Below, piece after piece: positions 1 through 12,000 of a DNA stretch of 64,000 nucleotides (position 1 is its first letter; the number at the start of each line of letters is the position of its first letter). The DNA lies in the NCBI GenBank assembly GCA_004794785.1, contig SJOL01003976.1, positions 32,030-96,029 of the forward strand. The letters are read 5' to 3'. Source of the DNA: Opisthorchis felineus (lineage: Eukaryota; Platyhelminthes; Trematoda; Opisthorchiida; Opisthorchiidae). The position numbers and the translations under genes were made by a program. A model generated the notes under the pieces. The model ran no database searches. It was not told the DNA's origin and saw nothing but the letters and a program-made list of their open reading frames with translations.

Positions 1-60
1 ACTATTTGGAGCCTGAATCCATGGCGTACGTGGAGGCGAACAAGATGTTGCTGATTGCAT
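1..60 (+). CDS. ANLN: Anillin exon (first visible, 5' partial)
   Basis: Reads in frame from base 3 ([19 protein letters not shown]) and ends before gtaagt in phase 1. T joins GT of the next exon to make Cys. Confidence 0.8.
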
Positions 61-3000
61 GTAAGTAGTCCACCTTTCGTTGAACCTTAACATGCCGACC
101 TTCCGAATAATCTAGCTGATCATGGGGGATGTTTTTATCATTCCGTCTTCAATAGGTCAACGTCGTCAGGTTCTAATGGAAGAATTAGCGCTTTTGCATC
201 GCGGTTCACCAGTTCTGGTACCACCCAGCCGCGGGGAGCCTATTCGTGGACGGCTTAAATTGGATGCTGTTCGTCTGGGATTGAAACCTTTCCACAAACC
301 TGGAGACCCTTCAAGTGGTGGGGGTTATGTTGTTTTGGATAAGGCAATGGCCAGTTCATTTGCGTGCACAAAGATGACGCGTACTCCACCGACTCAATAT
401 CACTTGTTGGCGATTATCAAGTAAGGGTTTGTTGTGTGAATACTTTGTATCCGACGGTTACAGTGTTCACTCTTGTCGAACTTAATACTAGGGGGATAAT
501 GTACAAGGAGCGTGCTGCTTTTATGACCAAACCCATGTCTTTATTTCTCACCGTCGGTTTTTTCCCTGTGGTCATTTCTCACCATCTTCTGGCTCCATCT
601 GTCCTTTCAATGAACGTTAACTTCTTGTTAAAATGCACTTTTGTCTTTATAGGTGCCGCGGTGAAGGTCGTATGTACCACAGCGAAATGGTCACTTTGGT
701 TCATGTTAGTGATCTACCTGTAGGTACTGGTCGAGCGGCCACCTACGTGGACCTGCCAACTGCAGTTGAGGTACGTTTTTTACACTGATTAGTTTCTAAT
801 TGTCCAGTTGTCTTCGGATGTCTATTGTTTTTACGTTTTTAAGCAAAGTTTTTGGTTTCGTCCCACACCTCATTTGTTTGCCTATCCGTCCTGTCGATGA
901 GTTTTAGTTCGTCTTTTACCATTTTCCGTAAATGGGGACCGACCTCCGATCCATATATTCCCATCGAACTTGGATTAAAAACAATGGTTAATGATCAACA
1001 AACCATTTACGGTGGTTCAGTAAACGCAAGCAAGCTTATCACGTTCCACAGGGTAGCGTGTGAAGAGCCGGATGAGGATGGCATAAACAATTAATGAATT
1101 ATAAAAGAAAAAAAGATAATCGTTCAGCTGTAACACCCTTCCGGTGCCTAGCTGCCATGCCACCCGAAGGAAGCACGAGGGTTACCCAGATTGCCCAAGC
1201 CTAGACAGGGGAAGTCGAGAGGCAGAGGTCGGGTTCGACCCACGGACATTCTGGTCAGTAAATTCGCGCTCTAATCACTGAGCCACCTCGTGAAATGTGA
1301 AATGTGGCAAATTGTGAAAAAAAATCGTTCAGCTGTAACACCCTTTCGGTGCCTAACTGCCATGCCACCAGAAGGAAGAACGAGGGCCGGGATACTGCCA
1401 GGTTGCCCAAGCCTAGACAGGAGAAGTCGAGAGGCAGATGTCGGATTTGAACCACGAACCTTCTGATCAGTAAGTTCGCGCCCTAACCACTGAGCCATCT
1501 CGCAAATTGTGATGCCACCTATGGCTGAACTTTTCTCCCTAGAAAAGCGTCTAAGCGCTTTTTCGAAACAGCTGCTTAGGTAGAAGAAATCACAACTACT
1601 GGAAGGACCTCCAGTATTGGATACACAGTTTCGTAGTGGATGCGAAACTGTGTTAGTCAAGCCGGCTGGAGTGGTGGATTGCTTCCAACTGATGACCCCT
1701 CAGTTGGGTTGTGACTAAAAGGTAAAATAGGGAGCGACCTCAGTGGTCTACTGCGTCGGTCCTTTGTACACACGTATTAGGTCCCTACAGTGAGTATAGA
1801 TTAGGGGTTCCTTGTACCCTGGAAAATCGGATCTCCAACCCTCCTCTGTAGCTCTACGTTAGCGCAGTTCAAGAAGGCGCTCATCTAAGGGATACCATTG
1901 AGTCTAAACTTGAATAGATATGAATACTAAAAATGTTGGGTCAGATTAATTTGTCGAATGGACCAAAAACTAAGCCAATCATCCCAAGGTGTTCAGTGGT
2001 TAGTTTGGATACGTCAGCATGTTGGTGGTAGCATCCTAAGTCCTGTGGAGGTAGGAGTATCAGCTCGTTTTCCCGTTCAGCCCATCGACCTGGATTGCTC
2101 CCTTACCAAGAGTTTGGAAGTATCTTTCGCCATGCATAGTACGTGGCACTCGTTCTCGTTGAATGGAATGCGGCTATCCACGCCTCATTGGTGTGCTGTT
2201 TCTAGGCTCATTCTAGGATGGTGCTCGGATCGAGATGGCTCAATGGTTAAGGCGTGAACTTCCTGACCGGAAGGCCCGTAATTCGAACCCAGCCATGCAG
2301 TATGTCAGCCATCGTGTTTCCCATGGTTGGCATGGCAGCTATGCTCCGGAAGAGCGCTAAAGCTGAGCTATTATTTATTTTTATGACGCTGGGTTCCATC
2401 TACTGTTGTCGGCTATCAGTCAGGTAGAAGACTGGATTTACTAATTTACTGCATATCCTTTAAGCACGCCAGATATATTTAGGATGTAATCGAAGAGTGT
2501 GTTCCTTGTATGAACCTGTACCACTACCAGAGCAGCAGACCTCTGTGAGAGACGGAAGTTCAAAACCTCAAAATCTTAGGGTGTATGGACACCGCCTAGT
2601 GGTGGAATTTTTCAATGGTGGCTATAACGGCTTTATCTTCGTCCATGTGAAAATCCGGTGGACAATACGCAATCGCTGTGAGATGTTTTTTTTTGGTCTG
2701 TGTTGTAACTTACTAAATGATGAACGAATGCGGGATAGTCCAGCAGTTCACAGTATAGGAACTCGCGGATTATTAATATACTGATCGCTACTTACTTAAG
2801 TTTCAAACAAATCGCGAATGGAACGCTACCGCTATTCTTTTGATGGCTCCTTGCTTACTTCACCCTGCGAAGTTCCAAGTGCTTCAATGATAAGAACAAA
2901 CTATTCTGTTTGGTTTTGAACCCCTTGTCGGTTGCATGTCCTCGGCGCTCAGACCATTGAATATCCGAGAAAATGCGGTCAATCAAAGATCCTTCTCAGT

Positions 3001-6000
3001 CAAACGTGGAGAGTAACTTGTATCCAATTTCTGTAATTGAGCATGGCGTAACTCGTAGTAGGCCATGTTCTCTAGAATGTCATGATATTTGATGATTAGA
3101 CAAACTCGGGAAATACTGGTGTACTGCACTTTGCTATTAATTTTTTGTCACTCAAGTGGGTCCTATCGACATTTCTCCAACCACTGCAACTGGGGTTTTT
3201 GGTACACCGTTACAGATGATGGATAGGTTGTCTTGCCCCGTTTGCCTTCTCCTTAGTCTTAAAATTGTTGTATGTTGCCTTGTAAACGCAGGGGAGTTAG
3301 TCGTCCACGGGGGTTCGTATTTTATAAGCCTTCACATGGTGAATGGAAGTATCCAGACCTTCATTGTTTGATGCGTTTGATGTTGTGGCTGCTACTGGCT
3401 ATTGTATGAGGATCACGTATTCGGTATTATCAGTTGTTGATGGGTGCCATCGGGGAATGCTAGGAACAATCGAAGGTGACTTCGAGGGTTTAAGTGTCTG
3501 TGTAGGGAAACGTTGGAGCGAACTTCGTACTGATTCTTCGAGGTTGTGGTAGACTGGATCGCCAGCTGGGGTTTCGTTCGCGTTGTAGTTGTAGTAATGC
3601 ACCCCCTTAGTCAGTTGATCACGTTAGTATCTTTACTGCGGAGTCAGCATACAACCCTCACGAAACCAGAGTAGATCGGAAGTTCCGTGGTGTTTCTTGA
3701 AGCTCGTGGAGTAGTCTGTGCACGAAATAAGTAATCTCGTGGCGTGCGGACACCGTATTTAAGTGAATCGATACCGGATACTACCTTTGCGCGGCAAGTT
3801 CGAAAGGCACAAAGTGTCTTTATCAGGAGTGGTACTGCATTTTGGCTTACTGGTAGAGGTGAGCTTCCATTCACTGTTGTTGAGGTCGCTGGCTACATAT
3901 AGTATTGCTGGATGTTTTAGAAGTATACGTATGCTAAAACATCTGTTTTTGGCTTACCTGTTCCATAGATCCCATCAAAATGCCGGAATTTCCTCCACAC
4001 ACCAAAAGAATCTGCAAATCAATGCTGATAATAAATTAGGCGTTGTGAGACTTTTTCGCGTCAGTGAACTACGTGGATTTGATTATGGGCACTGGTGGAA
4101 ACATCTTTTGACCTACTCGGTTTTTCTGGCTTACAGCCCAGACCGTATGGCCCTTATAAATGTTGTCAATATCACCTTGGTCATCTGTTTTACCAAGACC
4201 TTGGAGCTTTTTTACATTGGACCCATCGTTGGTCCTTCACTAATATCAATTGTCACATTCGGAGCTGCGATGATCATACCGTTTTTTACCAGGCTTGTCT
4301 TGCACTTCAGCGGATTAACATTAACGGATACACATACTGATTACGCAGCCCAGTTGAGTCCCCAGTGATACCTCTGTATCCGAACTGCTGGCTTCGATAC
4401 CTAGCCTAGCACTTCCACCGGTTCACACTAACGGGACATCCTCCAACATATACATGTTCATAATTGCATCTACGTGTCAGTATTTTGAGCCGTCGCCTCT
4501 ATGCGCTATTCTATCCACTATTCATTATTGAAGAAAGCTGACAGCTAAAACTTGTGCTTCATGGTTTATAACTGGTGATGATAACGATAGCATTCCTTGC
4601 ACAACCATTGTTTCTCCATAATAAATCACAAAACATTTGCCCTATGGACAACGGTGGCCTTATAGTCAGTTGATATTTGGTTTTAGACATCGTCTTCTGA
4701 CGTCGCGATTGTTTTTTGTCGTTCTAGATCGTACCGTTGCGACCTGACTTCCTCATCACGCTGGAGGTTTATTGTATGTCTGTCGGGGCTGACAGTGCAG
4801 CTGTGATTCCGAGTGTAGACTCTCCACAGGCTCTGGGCTCGCGCTCTGCCCCCAACACCCCATCTATGGCACCGACGCCAAAATCGAAACACACTTCGAC
4901 TACCCCACTCCCCAATTCGGCTTCGGTTCGAAGCAAAAAAATGCGCATCCATGGAGAATCTCATAGTGCTGTTCGCGAGCATGCGATGAGTGCTCTGACA
5001 GCTTGTCTGCCCACCACGCGTCTGATGTCTCCGTCATTTGCTACGGATAAATCATCTCTTACAGGTCAAAATAAGCTAGCAGGTAAGGGTATGTCGCAAG
5101 GTTTTCGGGTTGTACTCCCGGATTCTCCTCATTTATTATATAACTATATTTGATTACTGCTCTTCTATACTAGATATGTTCTTATTGGGGCAATATATCG
5201 GTTGATTCTGCATAACCAATGAACCAACTCTCTCAATTGTGATTCTGGTTTAGCTTGAGAATTTAATTTTTGGATGATAAAGGCGGTTGTACGCCTCCAA
5301 ACGACCCAGTACCAGATAACCGAAATTCTTCACTGCCGCATCTTGTGTGTGGATCTGACATCAGTATTAGCTACAGGAACATTACATTCGTAGAGTCCTC
5401 AATTAATTCAACTCAATTTATCAGCTATAAGCCGTGTACCGTGACCATCATTTGCCGTCAATATCCTGTTCTACTATCACGCTATGACGTAAGGTTAACT
5501 TGAGGACCACATGGCTGACCTACCAATGGAAGCGTGTTCTCATGTGGTCCGTTATTCCTACGTGATGATTAGGGGATGTAGGACACTATTTCCTCCTAAA
5601 CTGGTTGCAACACGTACGCAAAAACGTCGCACTAGCATTTGCCGTTGCCACTGGCCCATAGTTACTGCTCGACCACCGAGTTGAACCAGTTGTTTCCCCC
5701 TTCCCCCAAGGGGAATCGTAGGGAAGAGCAAGGTTACAACTTTTAATCGCCTGTCGAACTACTCGTCGAATCTTTTCACGCTCATCTCGATTTTTTATTG
5801 TTTTCACTTTTCATTTTACCAGCCACCTATTCTCATATTCCGTTGGTGTCATATTTGGTCGGAACGTGTATGTTGACACCGCAAGGTGCGCTTTAGCCAC
5901 TTCGAGTCTACTCGGTTAACAAAGCGACATACTGCAAAAACAACCTGCCGTACCTTGCGCGTACAAGCTGCATTCCCGCTGCACATCTTAGGGCGTGTCC

Positions 6001-9000
6001 ATGCATACGCATGTGGCCAGACCGTATTTACGGTCGAAACGTTTGGAAAAGTTGCAACGATTCCGCGGCAACTTTAGTGTCCCCACTGCATACTGAATAG
6101 GCTTGCAGATATCGTAACGAACTGTCAGATCCCAAGTGGAGGAGATCTGATGGACGAGCGACGAGTGTTTAGTGTCATATACGCAGGCCTGGGCTAGAAT
6201 GAGGTGAGAGCACATGGCCCATCATGTTTGTTCAACTTGTCCTGCAGCTTGCCTCGCTCTGCCAGTTAGTTCACCCAACGAAAGTTTCTACGTCATCTCT
6301 CCGTCCCTTATCATTTTACCGATTATCACACTGTCCGGCGCTGTCAAGACCAGTCGTGATAAATTGGGTGTAATATCAGCTTATCTGTGTTAACCACGGT
6401 TTATCTTACTTTTTGCGTTTCCATCTTAATTCCTTTAGTGTTCATGTGGCTCCTGTGAAGGGAATTTAGGCATCCTTCGACTCGTGTCTTGAGAAAGTGA
6501 ACAGCTGATTATCGTAATGCTGGTGTACCAGAAACGTTGGGCAAGATTCAGCAATAAGGTTTTCAACACCGTAGAAGTTTAGAAAGTGGCAACAAACATA
6601 ATTCACGAAACCAACCGCCCATGGAACCCGAATTTTCGTGAGCTTCATTGCTCGTAAACTATATACGGGTGAGACGGTGATCCTAGTTGCCACATCATTT
6701 CCTTACTAATTCTGTCTGTTATCTTTCACCATCATCATATTCAGCAATAAAAACCGTCTACTTGTATAGTGGTTATAGCTGCCACAGTTTCGTTCGCCGA
6801 TGCTCTGGGGAGGTAAAGGTGGGTAACCACACAGGCGAAGCGATAGTTGATATCATTGATGCGTGAATACAGGAGCCTCAGTAGACTTCATTGGGGAGAT
6901 CGGGATGGAAGGCATCCAGGGCAACAGCTTGGATGCACGCGCGACTTTTCCCTGTCTATTCACCTTACTCATGTTCATTCGTCTTTACAAGGTAGGTTGT
7001 CATTGATGAAAATGAGAATCTATGCTCTTCCTATGTGTAGTATCGATTACTGTGTTGGAGTACCCCGCGAACCAGTTTTTTCAATTGGTTGTGGGTTAAA
7101 ACGAATACGCGAAATCACTGAAGGCTGATAACGGCATGTGCGTTATCATTTTCCTGGTTCTGGGGACTAACCAGAAAGCATTAACAAGCTTTCCAATACT
7201 TGAAATCTCTCTCTGGATGAGTTTTCCTATTCAAATTATTTTGTTTTGGTCAGCAAAATTATATGACAGAATAGTCTCTTGTGACGTACCAAAGTAAATT
7301 CAGGTTGTCATGTCACTTGCACCACAGTCCTCAACGACACCAGCGGTCTTTTCGTGACTTAGCTTGATCAGTACTTTACTTCAGTCCTCGTACACGGTAG
7401 CACTTTCCGGGGCTATGGAAAGAGACACTATTAAGTGTAAATAGTAATGCTGGAAAATTGGGTAATGCACGTGCAATGGCTTCATCTATATCAATTACTG
7501 CATTCGGGCTTCAGTGCTAACCCCATCCCCAAGTCTACCAGTGGTCGTTCTAATCACCGTACACGGTTGTTTCTGCTGATGTTGTGTGCGCTATACACTT
7601 CCCACACTGTTGAGTGGTGAGGATGTTTGCTGTTAGCCAATGGTCTTCTGAGAGTGCGATATCGCAACCTTGATGGGTTTTTTCACAACTGTGGTGGTGG
7701 TGACGTTAGACAGGTGATCAAACCATGTAACCAAGGGGCAGTGAAGAATAAAGTAGCGTGTGCGTCATACTCTAGTACCCGACCAGTTATGATATACCCC
7801 ATGAAGTTGTTGCTTTTTTCTCATCAGCGTCGATATTAACACCAGTGCCTCACTACTGCATTTCACCCCGATGTACATTAGCAACGCCACACCAGTAGAT
7901 CGTTGACTAGTCTTCTACGCTTATCGATCGGTAGTAGGGTCGTGCTAGTAGAAGAGGGAGACAGCTTAGGAAAAGTCTGCAGGTGCCTGCTCTAAGCAGT
8001 CTGTTGCTGCAGTGAGCCTGATGACTGTGAGTGTCTTTGATGCGCATTTGATAAAAACACTTCTATTTTTGGTGGGGCATACCGGGTTGCCGTCGTTTTC
8101 TACCGTTTACTGTCGGTACGCGAAGTGCTGCCTCCGGTATTTTCAACTTTCTATCTAGCCTTCACACTTTTATCGTCTGTGGATATTCGGTACCATGATG
8201 ATTTACTCCTGGGTCACCTGCGCCCAAGTGGTGAATCTACTGTCGCTCAGTCGCGGCGCTCTTCTGGAATCGAGAAACCGAATCACCTCCCGCTGAGACT
8301 TCCGCGTTTACCACGATCAACTCCGCTTACTGGACATGTTGGGTTGTTGAACGCCGCGGTGCGGCTAGAAGCGCGGGTATTGACTCGCGGCTTTTTGGTA
8401 CGTTGCTCTTGTATTTTTTTTGCTTGTCATCCTGTCTTCCTTCAACACTCGAGGTTTTTCACCATTTCTAGAACTACTGATCTTAGGCGTTAACCCCCCA
8501 CAACTAATCCCGAAATTGTCCAGCAGGCTTCGAACGTGCTTTGGCTCTACCTGACTGCGAGGTCCACGCTAGGGAGCCAATCGAGCAACTCCAGAAGCAC
8601 GGTCACTGCATTGTTCGAAGCGTTGTGCAAGCGGATCACATCGCTCAAGCGTTCGGGCGTGCTAATTCAAGTGCATGGTAACTCGCTGACCTCCCATGTC
8701 AGACGTCTGATGTTCAAAACCCGGTGCGGTCAAGATCTGCACTGCTGATTTTCTTTAGTATGAGCGGAACTCGATTCCGGTGCCCCCCCCCCGCTCTGGA
8801 CTCACCTGGAGAATTGCGTAGAACAGGAAGAGCTGTCAAGCTACAGTGGCGTGAATGCCAATTCCACAAGTTCCGTAACAACTTGAAACTACCAACCGTA
8901 TCCTTAACCACAATATTGATGGTGCCGTCCTCCCTGGGGCCGTCTCTGTGTAACGCGAATGAAGCACGAGGGCCGACGCACTGTTAAGTGTCTCAGGCTT

Positions 9001-12000
9001 AGACAAGGACTGGTCCTCGAACTTTCCGGCCTGGAGCCCGCGCCATATCCGCCATGCTGTCTCCAGCCTAAACGGCTGATTAACACGAATGTTGTCAGTT
9101 GCTGGGACCAAAATAATCGTAGGAAGTTGACCATCGTTCCCTGCAATGAGATCCATTGTGGCCGTGCGGAAAACAAACGGTCACAGGCGTAGGACCACAA
9201 AACGGGTTGCATTCAGGAGAACAATTTTACCAAGTCTGTTTTATCACTGTGACTTTGTGTAAGATTCAACGTCAGTGCAGAAGTTCTATCTCTTTCTATC
9301 ACGAAAGGTGACTGGTTTTGGTTATGATCCATGGGATTACAGGTACTCGACTCGATTTATGGTCGTTATCATTGACAGGAACACTAGATGAGAACAGTGG
9401 TGCTTCACTACCGTACAGATAAGGCCTTATAACTGAAAGAAGAAAGAGTTAGAGAAGGGAGGCTTTGGGCTAGCTTACAGGAAACAACCGAGGTGTCTAT
9501 ATCTTCAGCACTCAGTCAAACAATCTGGATGGAAACTGACAGCATGAACGCCGCTGACACCGGTTAGTCGCCGTGTCATCCAGTGTCCAGCTAAGCACAG
9601 GGAGGGTCATTTGGACCCCATCCTGAAAGGCGAATATCACCAACGACACCCAAACTTTTCGTAACATCCTTCATTCCCTTCTGTCAAGTTAAATTCCGTC
9701 CATCTCTAGGTTTCCGTCACTCCGAATTGGGCACGGATAAAAAAGCTCGTCTCAGAAGGCGGTAACTCGGCCTGGGTGGCACATTGCCCAGCCAGCTTAG
9801 CTTGCAGTGCTGTATGCATTCTTTGAACGAACTACCATCCGTTTCTCCAAAAACCTGTCTCCTGAACAATTCACTGCGAATTCGATGGTTCTAACCGATT
9901 CCAGCTATACTTCTGAGACACTGGTTGTCGCAGACTCGAATATTTCCTAACTACTCCTCCTAAAGTGGCCAAGTCTCGCAGCCGTACAATTATATAGTCT
10001 GACACCCGCGTCCTTTGAGACCCAGTGGGATGCCTTTTTGACACAAGTGGCGCAACTTGGCAAACGCAATTCTGGCCTTCTAGGTCCGTGTGTTCACTTC
10101 GTGACGGGCTGCTAATACGACGTATGTGGCCTTTTTTAATCGATATTTTATCCTTTGTGAAGCCATTCAGTACTGAAAAGCCTAGAAGCACTGTACAGCT
10201 GTTTCATCCTTATTGGGAACCATCAGTAGTGCGCATCCCACTTAGCTCCAGTAGGGATTTTCGAACCGGTGACCCACTGGCTAGTAGTTTAAACAAATAA
10301 CCGTTTGGCCAGAGGCGGCTGATCAATTGTGTGATTAGGTCGCATTTAGGATACAGCGCCACTCATCCTTCAATCCACACCACACGTGGTGACTAGCTCT
10401 TCAAGTGACGCTTTGTGTTTAATTGCGAGCCTAACGCATTGCTGATCAGCCATTCTTGCCCAAACAGTCAAGTATTCTAACTGCTGGCCATGAGGTCGCG
10501 GATTCAAGCCTCCTTTCCTGAGATGCGCACTGCTGATAATTTCCAGTAAGGATGAAACAGCTGTATGCTACTTCCAGACTTTTAAGCATATATTGGCTCT
10601 GCTCACAGGACGAAGTCTCCATTGAAAATTCCCGATTCTCCCCATACTACCAAGGTATGTGGTCTCTTTACCACCTTAGATGTTATGGTTCTCCCCAATC
10701 TTCATCTGTCGGTACTCAGATAAGCAAGGTGCTTACTTCTCGAAAAGGCTGGACCGATTCCATAATGCAGCGGTACTTCCCTGTCTTACGGATTTCGAGA
10801 AGTGTACATATAGCGTGCGAAAACATGAATCCCATCAGAATCCTGATGCGTCTTCGGCGAGCAGTGTATAATCATCGGTCGTCCAAATTTCGATGCAGCG
10901 GGTTACCAACACGAGGTAACAGTTGGTTTGCACATGTGAACCACTCACCGGACTCAAATCTATCCTATTTAATTTTGTTGTTCCACCCTTTCCATGCCAA
11001 CGCTCAGGCGAGCGTGCATTAAATGTTTTCGTACATTTGGCTTTTTAGACCGTATTCGAGGAGGCCGGTGGTTTGGGAGTATGGCGTCGTTACTGGTGTC
11101 AACTTCGCGCAGACCATCTGAGATTTTGGCGTTATCCCGAGGATGAGCAGCGAGATCCTAATGGTCCCGGTTCAATCCGAAAACCTGTGGGTCGAATTGA
11201 TTTGAGGCATATTGCTGCCCCTAGAGCTGTCCCCGCGCCGCGTCGAATTTGCGCACGAGCCAACACCATATTTATGCGGTCTTTGCGTGCCATCGAGCCG
11301 GGCTGTTTGTCAGCTTCTGTCAATGCAGCAAAGCTCTCCGACTCTGGGACTGACTCAAATGAAAGTATTATTTTCCGGGCCTCTCCAGACTACACTTGGT
11401 TGGAGCAGAAGTAAGTTTTGCGCACCACTAATAAAGATTGACACAGAACGCCCTCTGAGATTGGTCATTCCATTAAATCGCCCGCAAGCTAGTTTCTTCT
11501 GTCGCATAACCGGGCTATCTCGTATTGTGCATGATTGAGTAAACTCCAATTAGGGATTGAAGGGGACATTTCATGAGCTTTTGAAACAGCTATCCATCGA
11601 CTTGCCTGTGTACTTCCCTTACGTAATGTCAGCTCCCTTATTGGTTTGCAGATTGGTGACCTCAGCTTGGTTGGAGCGCATGTGAACGAACATCTGCCAC
11701 ATAACACAGCAGTAATCGTTTTTTCAAACCATAACCAGCGAAGATCGAACTAGGTGTCCAGTGCTTCCCTGTGTGGCTGCATGAAAAAACTTGAAGTGAT
11801 CTTGAGAGTCTCTCACTGGTATTTTAAACCCTTCTCCGATTGCCTATGTAGAATCATCTTGTAGCATCCAACCTGTGGTTGGTTTGACGCCCTTTTACGG
11901 ACCTTCTACTGTCCCCACAAATTTACATCTACGTACACTTCTGATCAAAGCCTTTCGAATGCGATGAGTGTGAATCGATCATAGTATCTGGCCTATTCGA

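Larger units (their letters stand above)
771..4727. other. Anillin intron (about 4 kb)
   Basis: Holds three SINE A copies (two head-to-tail at 1120-1502, one at 2231) and an unexplained 201-codon open frame at 3763-4368. I recognise nothing else. Confidence 0.8.
8398..11048. other. Anillin intron (about 2.65 kb)
   Basis: Mostly SINE debris: a worn SINE A near 8955-9035 (minus), a SINE B-like stretch near 8690-8760, and an inverted pair of SINE B copies at 10189-10330 and 10455-10575. The 156-codon frame at 10552-11022 begins inside a SINE and is not a gene. Confidence 0.75.

Noticed and set aside
1271..1660. 129-codon minus-strand ORF
   Set aside because: It runs through the tRNA-like part of a SINE A copy; the same peptide appears at 57087-57398 for the same reason.
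8125..8158. Start of the anillin exon at the ATG-like codon 8125
   Set aside because: The frame upstream of 8159 is intron; the ctatctag acceptor and the phase match to exon 4 place the exon start at 8159.
10552..11022. 156-codon plus-strand ORF
   Set aside because: Starts within a SINE B copy and runs up to the next anillin exon; no family resemblance.
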